NCBI GenBank assembly: GCA_039640495.1
Contig: CP046864.1
Coordinates: 2,963,001-3,027,000, forward strand
Direction of reading: 5' to 3'
From: Rhodobacteraceae bacterium IMCC1335
GTDB lineage: Bacteria; Pseudomonadota; Alphaproteobacteria; Rhodobacterales; Rhodobacteraceae
Length of the DNA stretch: 64,000 nucleotides
Part shown: positions 35,431-44,034 of the stretch, one piece after another
Layout: each line of letters starts with the position of its first letter
How positions within the stretch are numbered: position 1 is the stretch's first letter
Position numbers and translations under genes: made by a program
The notes under the pieces: generated by a model
What the model saw: only the letters and a program-made list of their open reading frames with translations
Told to the model about the DNA's origin: nothing
The model's database searches: none

Positions 35431-36618
35431 AGAATTTATTCTGGTTAACCAGTTATTAAGAACTTGAACTGAATATCCCTCACCATACCCCTGCCCTACT
35501 CCCTCAGTTGCCCAACCGCCTATTTGATCAATCACATCAGACGGGCATTCTACCGCCCTCAGACGATCTCTCATCGAATGCCGGAAGCTATGCATTGTAC
35601 AACCCTCAGGCACGTACTGATGCAGCCATTTGTTTAATGCGGCACTAGCTGAGTTAGAGTTGGTAGCGTCTCTCCTGTTGTATCTTGGAAAAGCATAGGG
35701 GCTGTCCGGAAAGGTCTCTGAGAGCCTCTGAGCGGCCCATAGAGAGGCTCCTACAAGCGGTATATCTCGTTTGCTGCCAGATGTCTTTAGCGGCCTCCAG
35801 GGATGCGGTTTAAGGCTTATGTGAGGTATGTCTGCATCTAGGATTATATCACTCTTCAGCAGCCCAGCGCCTTCTGCCAAGCGCATACCCGTATCTGAGA
35901 CCAAAGCCACCAGCCACCTTAGGTCATCATCCATTAAGCGGCACTGGTTTTGGACTTTGCGGATGTCTTCTATCGGTATGGGAAGCCGCTTACTTACTCC
36001 AGCCGATTTATCAAAGTACATACCTACAAAGGGGTTCTTGAGATCAAGCGCATACTCAGAGATGGCGAAGTTAAAGACGGCTCTGATAGAACTGATTACC
36101 CTGCCAACGCTCGAGCCAACCAGCCCCTTGGCAATGAGGTAATCTCTATAACGCAGAGCATCTGCTCTTGTGTACTCAGCTAAGGTCTTGGCTCCACAGG
36201 CATCTACAAGATAAGTACAGGCTCTTTGGGTCGCAGCCTCAAAGCTCTTTGGCTTACCAGCACCCTTCTGCGTGACATAGGTTTCTAAAGCGTCAGAGAG
36301 CGAAATACATTGCTCAATGGCAGTAGACACATCAAGCTGAGTATTCCGGGCAAATGAACCATATCCCGACTTTAACAAACTACGCCCAATAAGATCAGGG
36401 TCGGTCATTCTAAGATGAGACCAGTATTCATCTAATTTAGCCGCAGCAACCAAAGCCCTTGATTTAGCAGTCTGCGCAGACCTCGTCTTAAGGCCCTGAA
36501 CAATACGAGGATAGGAGTAATGGCTCAAAAGATCAGCGGGAACCCGTCTTGAGAAGTAGTAATACCCAGCACGGTTAAACGTGTAAGGGACTTTTTTGGT
36601 CAGTAATCTGGTCAACAT
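35419..36618 (-). CDS. Tyrosine integrase of E3
   Basis: 399 residues, homologous to the E1 integrase (GYYYFSRRVPADLLSHY; DTGMRLAEGAG; HSFRHSMRDRLRAVECPS; IGGWATEGVGQGYGEGY). The catalytic Arg, His-x-x-Arg, Trp and Tyr are present. Codons 2-8 are themselves built from the repeat TGACCAGATTACTGACCA, the same motif found in both arms of E2, so the gene start overlaps its likely binding site. It ends inside the cyclase 3' end. Confidence 0.9.
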   Translation of the reverse strand: MLTRLLTKKVPYTFNRAGYYYFSRRVPADLLSHYSYPRIVQGLKTRSAQTAKSRALVAAAKLDEYWSHLRMTDPDLIGRSLLKSGYGSFARNTQLDVSTAIEQCISLSDALETYVTQKGAGKPKSFEAATQRACTYLVDACGAKTLAEYTRADALRYRDYLIAKGLVGSSVGRVISSIRAVFNFAISEYALDLKNPFVGMYFDKSAGVSKRLPIPIEDIRKVQNQCRLMDDDLRWLVALVSDTGMRLAEGAGLLKSDIILDADIPHISLKPHPWRPLKTSGSKRDIPLVGASLWAAQRLSETFPDSPYAFPRYNRRDATNSNSASAALNKWLHQYVPEGCTMHSFRHSMRDRLRAVECPSDVIDQIGGWATEGVGQGYGEGYSVQVLNNWLTRINSLPT

Positions 36619-36720
36619 TCTCTCCAGCCCAATACTAAGGCAAAGTTACTTATGAGAATGTTATCAGTAGGTTATCTATCGGTAGACTGCTTAAGTCTGA
36701 TGATAGTGGCGCACCGGGGA
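36604..36720 (-). repeat. E3 right inverted repeat (117 bp) with outermost core
   Basis: Partner of 33263-33379. It ends at AGTGGCGCACCGGGGA (36705-36720). The flank beyond (TGCGACTGAAC) matches none of the arms and should be the original target sequence. Confidence 0.9.
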
Positions 36721-37253
36721 TGCGACTGAACTTAAATAAGGTTGTTTATTATCAATACCTTATTGAGATGCTATTTTGGAAAAGCGGTCCCAAAAGCGGT
36801 CCACGGTGACTCACCTGCCAGGTCTGGCTTCCTACCTCTGCCGTCATTAGCTGCAGTGAGCTCAAAGGTCAGCTATGCGGACAAAACCGACCTTGGACTT
36901 TCAACCTTCGCTAACGCAGCATTCTTTCGCAGGTGCAGCAGTGTTCTTTTGGCAGTGCAACGGCTTTCCCCATACCAGCCACTCGGAGAGGCCAGAACCG
37001 AGAATTCCCAAACTACCCATTTGCTGCAAACGGACATAGTAACTAGTTGGCGGACGACAAGCCATTGAGAGGCGCAAAGCTGTCGATTTTCTGGGACAAG
37101 AATCGCAAACGGGCCGTGGACCAAACCTGACCGTTAATGGACGAGTTGATGCAAGAAATTGGTAAAAACGAGCGAAACCAGACGTGGAAAGGTGGCCAAT
37201 AAAGGCCGTAGTCTGTTGAAAGTGATGGTAATTTTGAAAATTTAATACATTTA
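36721..37253. other. Flank between E3 and the sulfatase locus
   Basis: No supported gene. AAAAGCGGTCCC is tandemly repeated at 36780-36802, and GGTCCCAAAAGCGGTCC (36786-36802) is identical to 3237-3253 next to the frameshifted integrase. It is probably an att or arm remnant of that integrase family. The rest is degenerate intergenic DNA. Confidence 0.4.
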
Positions 37254-37284
37254 TTGACATATGATCCAAAAGTTACTACTTTTG
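37254..37284 (+). promoter_or_regulatory. Promoter and GntR-type operator
   Basis: TTGACA (37254-37259) can serve as -35. Overlapping the -10 zone is the dyad CAAAAGTTACTACTTTTG (37267-37284) with 7-bp arms and a 4-base centre, fitting a GntR operator. It lies 14 bp before the regulator start, which suggests autoregulation. Confidence 0.45.
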
Positions 37285-37298
37285 AAGTGGGAGAGAAA

Positions 37299-38048
37299 AT
37301 GACAACACCAAAATATCATAGTGCGCCAGCAAAGCCTGTACCTCTGCATATTCAGGTTAGAAGCCTGATTAAAGAACGGTCGGTCATTGGCGATTTGATC
37401 AATGAAGAGGGCCGTTTGAAAACCGAAGCCGAGTTGGGCGAGATTTTCAACGTGAGCCGTGTGACGATCCGAAATGCTATCGCGCCATTGGTCGAGGAAG
37501 GTGTGTTCACCCGCAAACGCGGCCAAGGCACCTTTATGCGGACCAATGTTCAAGAAAGCTGGGTTGGAAATTTGCTTGGTTTTCAAGAATTGGCCGAGAT
37601 CGATAAGTACGAGGCAGGTGCCGAAATTTTGTCACAAGGAATGACAGCCGATCAGGATCAGGAGATCAGCGAAGCATTAGGCGAACGCGCTGTTTGGCAA
37701 CTTAGGCGTTTGCGGACAGCAAACGATGAGCCAATGGCAATCGAACAGGCTTATTACCCCCCCGAGATTGGCCTGAAGCTGCAAGAGCATCGGTTGACCG
37801 ACATCAAGGTTTACAAGGTGCTCGAGGAAGAATTTTCGATTGATGTTGTCAAGGCCAAGCAAGACATCAAGGCCAAACTGGCAACGCAAGAAGAGGCCGA
37901 ACTTTTGAACGTCGCACCTGGAAGTGCGTTGTTAATCTCGGTCCGTCTGACGTTGACGGCACAGGACCGTGTCGTCGAATACCTACAATCAATCCACCAT
38001 CCGGAATCGTTTCAATTCTCGATTGATCTCATGCGACGACGACTTTAG
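37299..38048 (+). CDS. GntR/HutC-family transcriptional regulator
   Basis: 249 residues from ATG 37299 (GGGAGAG upstream). N-terminal winged helix (LKTEAELGEIFNVSRVTIRNAI, KRGQGTFM), C-terminal UTRA ligand-binding domain (WQLRRLRTANDEPMAIEQAYYP). HutC-type members are usually repressors released by a metabolite. It heads the sulfatase-TRAP-FGE gene set in the same orientation and most likely controls it in response to a sulfated substrate or its product. Confidence 0.88.
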   Translation: MTTPKYHSAPAKPVPLHIQVRSLIKERSVIGDLINEEGRLKTEAELGEIFNVSRVTIRNAIAPLVEEGVFTRKRGQGTFMRTNVQESWVGNLLGFQELAEIDKYEAGAEILSQGMTADQDQEISEALGERAVWQLRRLRTANDEPMAIEQAYYPPEIGLKLQEHRLTDIKVYKVLEEEFSIDVVKAKQDIKAKLATQEEAELLNVAPGSALLISVRLTLTAQDRVVEYLQSIHHPESFQFSIDLMRRRL

Positions 38049-38101
38049 CGCCACGCGCGCGCGCCCACACCAAAAACTGAATGTAATGAATGAGGGCCAG
38101 C

Positions 38102-39733
38102 ATGTCTGACCACCAAAAGCCGAACGTTATCGTCATCCTTAATGACGACATGGGATTCTCTGATATTGGCTGCTACGGCGGCGAAGTCGAGACCCCGAAC
38201 CTTGATACTCTTGCACTCAATGGGCTGCGGTACTCGCAGTTCTATAATACGGCAAGATGCAGCCCGTCACGCGCATCCTTGTTGACTGGTTTGCATCCCC
38301 ATCAGACCGGCATTGGCGTGCTGACTTATGATATGGGGCCAGAGGGCTATGTTGGCAATCTTAGTAAGAACGCAGTGACGATTCCGGAAGTGCTGAAAGG
38401 CGCAGGTTACAGCACTTATATGAGCGGCAAGTGGCATATCGCCTCAAGCCTTCACGAGCCGTCAGATGCATGGCCGACCCGACGCGGTTTTGATGAGTTC
38501 TATGGCACTATTATTGGTGCAGGCAGTTATTACAGCCCAAACACACTGACCCGTGGTGAAGAAAATGTTGAACACGAGGCCGATACTGATTCAGAGTTTT
38601 TCTACACCGACGCGATCAGCGATCAGGCAGCCGATTATGTCAAATCACACGCCAACCAGGACGGGGATGCGCCCTTTTTCCTTTATACAGCTTACACAGC
38701 GCCGCATTGGCCGCTGCACGCCCATCCCGAAGATATTGCAAAATACAAAGGCCGTTTTGATGCGGGTTGGGATACATTGCGAGAAGAACGTTTGGCCCGT
38801 TTGGTCCGCAGTGGGTTATTGGATGCCAAGTGGGGTCTAAGCGACCGCGATCCGTCGCAACCGCCCTTTGATGATGCAGAAGACAAGGCTTGGCTTTGCC
38901 GCTGCATGGAAGTTTACGCCGCACAGATCGACCGGATGGATCAGGGCATCGGACGTATCCTCGATGCCCTTGATGAAACGGGCATGGCGGATAACACGCT
39001 GATTATTTTCTTGTCTGATAACGGTGGCTGCGCAGAGGATATCCCCGAAGATGTCACCCCGTCGCAACTGGTCGAAGATCTGAATATCGCGCGTTACACG
39101 ACCCGCGATGGCCGGGACGTGCGCATTGGAAATGACCGCAGCATCATGCCTGGCGCAGAGGATACTTACCAAAGCTACGAGACCGCTTGGGCCAATCTCT
39201 CGAACGCGCCATTCCGTCTCTACAAGCACTGGATTCACGAAGGCGGCATTTCTACCCCTCTGATCATGCACTGGCCTAATGGCATCGCGGAACCCGGTGG
39301 TTTGCGCCATAGTCCGGGACAACTAACCGATATAATGGCTACCATTTTGCAAGTGACCGGTGCGCAGTACCCGTCTGAATACGATGGTCACGCGATCCCG
39401 CCCTGCGAAGGGGAAAGCATGGCTGATAGCTTCACCTCAGCCGATACAACACGGGGTCCCCTGTTCTGGGAACACGAGGGTAACGCTGCTGTTCGTGACG
39501 GCAAATGGAAACTGGTCCGCAAGTACCCCCATGACTGGGAACTCTACGACATGGACGACGACCGAACTGAACTGAACGATATCGTTGCGCAACATCCTGA
39601 CCGAAAGGCAAAGATGCTTGTCCAATATGAAACCTGGGCAAATCGATGTGGCGTCATCCCGCGGGCCCAAATCCTACGCGTTATGGCGGATCGCAACGAA
39701 AACGCGTTCTGGGAAAAACCCGAAGAAATTTAA
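38102..39733 (+). CDS. Formylglycine-dependent sulfatase
   Basis: 543 residues from ATG 38102 (GAGGG five bases upstream; ATG 38090 is an alternative). Sulfatase metal ligands LNDDMGFSDIGCYGGE, active-site motif ARCSPSRASLLTG in which Cys becomes formylglycine, YMSGKWHI, and a later IIFLSDNGG. No signal peptide, so it acts in the cytoplasm, and the substrate must be imported by the adjacent TRAP system. It resembles arylsulfatases acting on small sulfate esters. A dedicated formylglycine-generating enzyme is encoded at the end of the cluster. Confidence 0.9.
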   Translation: MSDHQKPNVIVILNDDMGFSDIGCYGGEVETPNLDTLALNGLRYSQFYNTARCSPSRASLLTGLHPHQTGIGVLTYDMGPEGYVGNLSKNAVTIPEVLKGAGYSTYMSGKWHIASSLHEPSDAWPTRRGFDEFYGTIIGAGSYYSPNTLTRGEENVEHEADTDSEFFYTDAISDQAADYVKSHANQDGDAPFFLYTAYTAPHWPLHAHPEDIAKYKGRFDAGWDTLREERLARLVRSGLLDAKWGLSDRDPSQPPFDDAEDKAWLCRCMEVYAAQIDRMDQGIGRILDALDETGMADNTLIIFLSDNGGCAEDIPEDVTPSQLVEDLNIARYTTRDGRDVRIGNDRSIMPGAEDTYQSYETAWANLSNAPFRLYKHWIHEGGISTPLIMHWPNGIAEPGGLRHSPGQLTDIMATILQVTGAQYPSEYDGHAIPPCEGESMADSFTSADTTRGPLFWEHEGNAAVRDGKWKLVRKYPHDWELYDMDDDRTELNDIVAQHPDRKAKMLVQYETWANRCGVIPRAQILRVMADRNENAFWEKPEEI

Positions 39734-39765
39734 AACCACTACTTGTCATATCTGGGAGGAAACCA

Positions 39766-40830
39766 ATGACACATTCCATCACGAGAAAAACATTCCTGAC
39801 GGGCGCTATGCTTGCTGTTAGCCTGATGGGCTCAACTGCTGCATTCGCCGAGGCAGAATATACCTTCAAAGTATCGAACGTTCTGTCAGAACAGGATGTC
39901 ACTGCATTTGGTCTGAATAAATTCGCTGAATTGGTGGCAGAAGCCTCTGACGGGCGGATTGAAATTGAAGTATTCCACGGTGGTCAACTTGGATCGGGTG
40001 TGGAAACGTTTGAAGCCGTCAAAAACGGCCACCTTGATTTTGCGGGCGACTCCTTTGCAAACCTTGCGACAATCACCCCGGCCTTTGAAATCTTTCACTT
40101 CCCGTTCTTGTTTGAATCCCGTGCGCAGATGCTGAGCGCCTTGGGCAGCGACGCTGTACAAACGCAGGTGAACTCTGAATTGGCCGATGTGGGTCTGGTT
40201 TGGTTCTCTACATATGAGATTGGTGGCCCGCGCAATGTAGGTACATCCAAAGCCCGCATCGAGACAGCCGAAGATCTTGCCGGCCTAAAGTTCCGTGCGT
40301 CGCGTTCGCCGCTTGAAATCGGCAGTCATGAATCATGGGGCGCAGCTGGTGTGACAGTTGATTGGCCCGGTACACCCGAAGCTGTGCGTCTTGGCATGGT
40401 AGATGGTCTAACCGTACCTTATGCCAGCTTCTATTCTGCCAAGTTCCACGAAGGCAACCTGATCAACTATATTCTGGATCTGAACTTTCAAAACTACGCT
40501 TTGGTAATCGCTGCCAACGCCGAAAAAATGGCAGCACTTCCAGATGATGTGCGCATGATCCTTGAAGATTCTGCCGCAGAAGCACAGGCGTGGCATGTCG
40601 ATTTCGTAAGTGGATATATCACTGAAAACATTCAAGCTATGCGCGATGAAGGTGTTGAAATCTATTCATTGCCAGACGCAGAATATCAGAAGGTCCGTGA
40701 TATGACGGTTGACGCCGTTTGGCCGCGCTTTGTCGGAAACGTAGGTATGAGTCAGGAAAAACTGGACCTGATCCGCACCGAATCCGGTGAAATCGGAACT
40801 GACGGTTGGGGCTACTCCCTAGGCGAATAA
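39766..40830 (+). CDS. dctP: TRAP transporter solute-binding protein DctP
   Basis: 354 residues, start ATG 39766 behind GGGAGGA. Signal peptide TFLTGAMLAVSLMGSTAAFA, then the DctP fold: FAELVAEASDGRIEIEVFHGGQLG, ETAEDLAGLKFRASRSPLE with the substrate carboxylate Arg, and EAVRLGMVDGLTVPY. It binds the solute in the periplasm and delivers it to DctQM encoded next. The sulfatase beside it suggests a sulfated organic acid. Confidence 0.9.
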   Translation: MTHSITRKTFLTGAMLAVSLMGSTAAFAEAEYTFKVSNVLSEQDVTAFGLNKFAELVAEASDGRIEIEVFHGGQLGSGVETFEAVKNGHLDFAGDSFANLATITPAFEIFHFPFLFESRAQMLSALGSDAVQTQVNSELADVGLVWFSTYEIGGPRNVGTSKARIETAEDLAGLKFRASRSPLEIGSHESWGAAGVTVDWPGTPEAVRLGMVDGLTVPYASFYSAKFHEGNLINYILDLNFQNYALVIAANAEKMAALPDDVRMILEDSAAEAQAWHVDFVSGYITENIQAMRDEGVEIYSLPDAEYQKVRDMTVDAVWPRFVGNVGMSQEKLDLIRTESGEIGTDGWGYSLGE

Positions 40831-40925
40831 ACATTCGCAATATAGGATGGGGAAGGCGAGGTTTCTCGCCTTCCCCCACAATTGCGTCAGCTATCAAGCT
40901 TTACCGATCTTGCGAGGAATCCAAC

Positions 40926-41441
40926 ATGAATACGGCAACTATCGAAAAGCTGGATAAAAAGCTCGCACGGATTGTCGAGGTGACCTGCGTAGTCTTATTG
41001 GCGGTTATCGTGACCACAATCTGCATTTCGGTTTTCACCCGTTTTGTCATTTTCTACCCACTGAATTTTGCCGACGCGATGGCGAAGTACCTGATGCAGT
41101 GGATGGCATTTCTGGGTGTTGGTCTGGCGATCCGGTCCGGCGAGCATGTGCTCGTGGATATGTTCCCCAATTCACTGAACGCCAGACACCGCCTCAACCT
41201 TTACGTTTTCACCAACATCTTGCTGATGGGGCTCTTCGCGACCATCGTCTTTTACGGCAGCATTTACGCAATGAGTGGTTGGAATTCGCAAGACATCTTT
41301 GTTTTTGGCGTCAGCATGGCTGTGCCCTATTTTTCGGTCCCTGTCGGGGGTGCATACGCTTTGATCGCAACGCTTTTTTCGACTTTGCTGGCGGTCGTGA
41401 GATCACGCGGACCTGAAAATCACATTGACGCTGGAGCCTAA
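40926..41441 (+). CDS. dctQ: TRAP transporter small membrane subunit DctQ
   Basis: 171 residues, start ATG 40926. Four hydrophobic spans, with the family sequence AKYLMQWMAFLGVGLAIRSGEHVLVDMF. It pairs with DctM to form the permease. Its stop is one base before the DctM start, so the two are translationally linked. Confidence 0.88.
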   Translation: MNTATIEKLDKKLARIVEVTCVVLLAVIVTTICISVFTRFVIFYPLNFADAMAKYLMQWMAFLGVGLAIRSGEHVLVDMFPNSLNARHRLNLYVFTNILLMGLFATIVFYGSIYAMSGWNSQDIFVFGVSMAVPYFSVPVGGAYALIATLFSTLLAVVRSRGPENHIDAGA

Positions 41442-41442
41442 G

Positions 41443-42729
41443 ATGAACGCGCTCACTGCATATTTCGTCTCTTTCCTTGTACTGATTTTCATCGGTGTGC
41501 CCATTGCCTTTTCTCTGGGGGTCTCGACCCTTGGTGTGTTTTGGCTGACCGATCAGCCTTACGCGCTTTACATGCAGCGGCTTTGGACGGGTTTGGACAA
41601 GTTCACCCTCGTGGCCATCCCATTCTTCATCTTCGCTGGTGAATTGATGGGCGGCTCTGGTATTTTGTCGCGGCTTCTGGATTTCGCGAAACTTGCGATC
41701 GGACGGGTCAAGGGCGGGCTTTTGCACATCAACATTCTGGTCAGCATGTTCTTTGGTGGCATCAACGGATCGGCGATTGCGGATACAAGTGCAGTTGGCT
41801 CCATGATGATCAAGGCCACTGACGAGGCCTATAAAGATCCTGAACTTGCAGCGGCAGTCACAGCCGTTAGCTCGGTCGTTGGGCCGATCATTCCGCCAAG
41901 CCTGCCAATGCTGATTTATGCGTTTGCCGCTGGCAACGTGTCTATCGCCGCCTTGTTCATTGCGGGTATTATTCCTGGCGTTTTGATCGGGTTAAGCCTT
42001 ATCATTGTAACGATTTTTGTCGTGCGCAAAAAGGACTACCCGATTGACCGCACCACCTATGAATTTTGGGATGTCGTACGGATCGTTCGACGTTTTATAA
42101 TCGCAGCGGTATTACCGTTTATAATGGTAGGCGGGATTGTTGGGGGCATCGTTACGCCGACAGAAGCTGGCTGCGTCGCCATTGTCTATGCATTGTTCAT
42201 CGGTTTCTTCGTCACAAGAGAGCTATCTGCCAAACACGTATACGCAGCCATGGTGCGCACTGTGATTGTCACCTCAGTCGTGATGATCATCATTTCATTC
42301 GGGAATGTTTCAACTTGGTGGCTGACAATCGAAGGGGTGCCGCGCGCTGTCAGCAATAGTTTTCAGGCTGCTACCGACAGTCCTGTTGTTTTCCTGACGC
42401 TGATGTTGGTGCTATATCTTGTAATCGGACTTTTCATTGAGCAGGCTGCCGCAATGGTTATGCTAGTGCCAATTTTCGCGCCTTTGGCAGATAAATATGG
42501 AATTGACCCCGTGCATTTTGGTCTTTTCACATGCCTGACATTGGCCTTGGGATTGATCACGCCGCCTGTGGGTTTATGTCTTTTCATCTCGAGCAGCATC
42601 GCCGGGGTGCCGGTGCAAAGTGTGTTCAAGGCCTCGCTCCCTTACTTTATCGCGATGTTGATGATCCTTGCTTTGGTCACCTTTGTTCCACATACTTTCT
42701 TGTGGTTGCCAAAAATGATGGGATTCTAA
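41443..42729 (+). CDS. dctM: TRAP transporter large membrane subunit DctM
   Basis: 428 residues with about 11-12 spans. Family motifs include AIPFFIFAGELMGGSGI, FFGGINGSAIADTSAVGSMM and PPSLPMLIYAF, plus the C-terminal LGLITPPVGLCLF. It is a sodium-driven ion-transporter-superfamily permease. The start ATG 41443 is preferred over upstream alternatives because it follows GGAG and the dctQ stop. Confidence 0.92.
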   Translation: MNALTAYFVSFLVLIFIGVPIAFSLGVSTLGVFWLTDQPYALYMQRLWTGLDKFTLVAIPFFIFAGELMGGSGILSRLLDFAKLAIGRVKGGLLHINILVSMFFGGINGSAIADTSAVGSMMIKATDEAYKDPELAAAVTAVSSVVGPIIPPSLPMLIYAFAAGNVSIAALFIAGIIPGVLIGLSLIIVTIFVVRKKDYPIDRTTYEFWDVVRIVRRFIIAAVLPFIMVGGIVGGIVTPTEAGCVAIVYALFIGFFVTRELSAKHVYAAMVRTVIVTSVVMIIISFGNVSTWWLTIEGVPRAVSNSFQAATDSPVVFLTLMLVLYLVIGLFIEQAAAMVMLVPIFAPLADKYGIDPVHFGLFTCLTLALGLITPPVGLCLFISSSIAGVPVQSVFKASLPYFIAMLMILALVTFVPHTFLWLPKMMGF

Positions 42730-42730
42730 C

Positions 42731-43663
42731 ATGGCAAAAGGATGCTGCATCCCAAATGCGGCACCCGTCCGCACTGATTTTTGGTTCCCAAAGCCAAGCG
42801 GGCTTCGACCGGATCTGGCGAAGAACCAAATCCACCTGTCACGTTGCGAATTTATGATGGGGACCGATGACGCTGAGGGCTATCCAGAAGACGGTGAAGG
42901 TCCGGCCCGCAAGGTCATGCTCACCCCATTTTCGATTTCGAAATACGCCGTAACAAACCGCGACTTTGGCCAGTTTGTACAGGATACAGGATACATAACA
43001 ACAGCCCAATCTCAGGGGTGGAGCCATGTGTTCCACATGTTCTTGTCAGCCACGAAAAAGCGCATGACCACCGATGTGCCCGCCGAAACGCCTTGGTGGT
43101 ATCTGACACCCGACGCCTGTTGGAGCGCGCCGGAAGGCGCAGGGTCAGATATTCTCGCGCGGCAGGACCATCCCGTTGTTCATGTGTCCTGGCTTGATGC
43201 GATCGCCTATTGCGACTGGGCCGGCGGCACCTTGCCAACCGAAGCACAGTGGGAATGCGCCGCCCGTGCAGGGTCACAGGAAACCTATCCTTGGGGGACA
43301 GAATTGACCCCAAACGGAAGGCACATGTGCAACATATGGCAAGGCCGGTTTCCGGGCTCAAATACTGCTGATGACGGGTACATCGGGACTGCGCCGGTCA
43401 TAGCCTACTCAGCAAACCGTTTTGGTCTTCACAACATGATCGGCAATGTCTGGGAATGGTGCGCCGACGCCTTTTCGCCAGACTACCACGCAGCGACGCC
43501 GGCCCACGACCCGTATTTCGCGACGGACACTGGCTTACGCGCCGCACGGGGTGGGTCATTTCTGTGTCACAAAAGTTATTGTAACCGCTACCGATCGGCC
43601 GCCCGAAATGGCAACGCCCCGGATACGACAAGTTCAAACCTTGGGTTTCGTGTCGTGAGCTAA
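42731..43663 (+). CDS. Formylglycine-generating enzyme
   Basis: 310 residues, starting one base after the DctM stop. FGE-sulfatase domain: SRCEFMMGTDD, KYAVTNRDFGQFV, PVVHVSWLDAIAYCDWAGG, LPTEAQWECAARAG, NVWEWCAD, and the active-site pair in RGGSFLCHKSYCNRYR. The enzyme oxidises the sulfatase Cys to formylglycine using copper and oxygen. Being last in the operon, it makes the locus self-sufficient after horizontal transfer. Confidence 0.92.
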   Translation: MAKGCCIPNAAPVRTDFWFPKPSGLRPDLAKNQIHLSRCEFMMGTDDAEGYPEDGEGPARKVMLTPFSISKYAVTNRDFGQFVQDTGYITTAQSQGWSHVFHMFLSATKKRMTTDVPAETPWWYLTPDACWSAPEGAGSDILARQDHPVVHVSWLDAIAYCDWAGGTLPTEAQWECAARAGSQETYPWGTELTPNGRHMCNIWQGRFPGSNTADDGYIGTAPVIAYSANRFGLHNMIGNVWEWCADAFSPDYHAATPAHDPYFATDTGLRAARGGSFLCHKSYCNRYRSAARNGNAPDTTSSNLGFRVVS

Positions 43664-44034
43664 GATTTTTAGCTGGAACTCTAATGGCCAGCATAAGTTG
43701 CCCAATTGGGCAAAGCAGACTTACGAACTTTTGTAGCGTACGGCAGAAAAATCCGCAACTTGAGCCTTGGCTGCAGTTCCTTTGGTGTAAATTCTACGAA
43801 TGGCTGGTTCTCACGCCGCGCTGCGACACCGAAATTTTAGCAGTCGCGGCATCGATCGTGCTGCGCGCGCTATGCTGCGAAGGTGTGACATTTCCGGTTT
43901 GGGCTCTTTCCTGCCGATCGCTGCACTTTGCATCAATGTCCGCATTGGCTTGTTATGCCTAAAACAAAAATTTAATCGCCATCCCCCCGCCCAACCACCC
44001 GCGATGGGCAGCCGGACAGGGGGTGTTTAGCGGT
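43664..44034. other. Intergenic boundary region
   Basis: No gene accepted. The reverse strand holds GCGGACATTGATGCAAAGTGCAG-like sequence (about 43860-43950), a degenerate motif family I associate with roseobacter spacers; a related piece lies at 48474-48510 beyond the next element. The left attachment site of that element should lie near 44000-44034 but I cannot define it. Confidence 0.35.

Larger units (their letters stand above)
33263..36720. mobile_element. E3: inverted-repeat unit with adenylate cyclase cargo and integrase
   Basis: 3458 bp bounded by an exact 117-bp inverted repeat (33263-33379 and 36604-36720). Two convergent genes fill it: the cyclase (plus) and a tyrosine integrase (minus), overlapping by 12 bp at their ends. 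The repeat runs from the core through the integrase promoter into its first five codons. The organisation matches E1, with different cargo. Confidence 0.75.

Noticed and set aside
24287..36720. tRNA gene 3' ends at the cores (GGTGCGCCA resembles a tRNA terminus)
   Set aside because: No T-arm or tRNA body can be folded next to any of the four cores. The core may descend from a tRNA attachment site elsewhere, but no tRNA is present here.
24287..36720. Inverted repeats as multiple-displacement-amplification chimeras
   Set aside because: Three different repeats all end exactly at one core, and the E2 arms differ by clustered substitutions, which an amplification artefact would not produce. Long reads would settle it.
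43684..43962. Forward 92-residue frame
   Set aside because: Cys/Trp-rich random composition, no ribosome binding site, and it overlaps degenerate spacer sequence.
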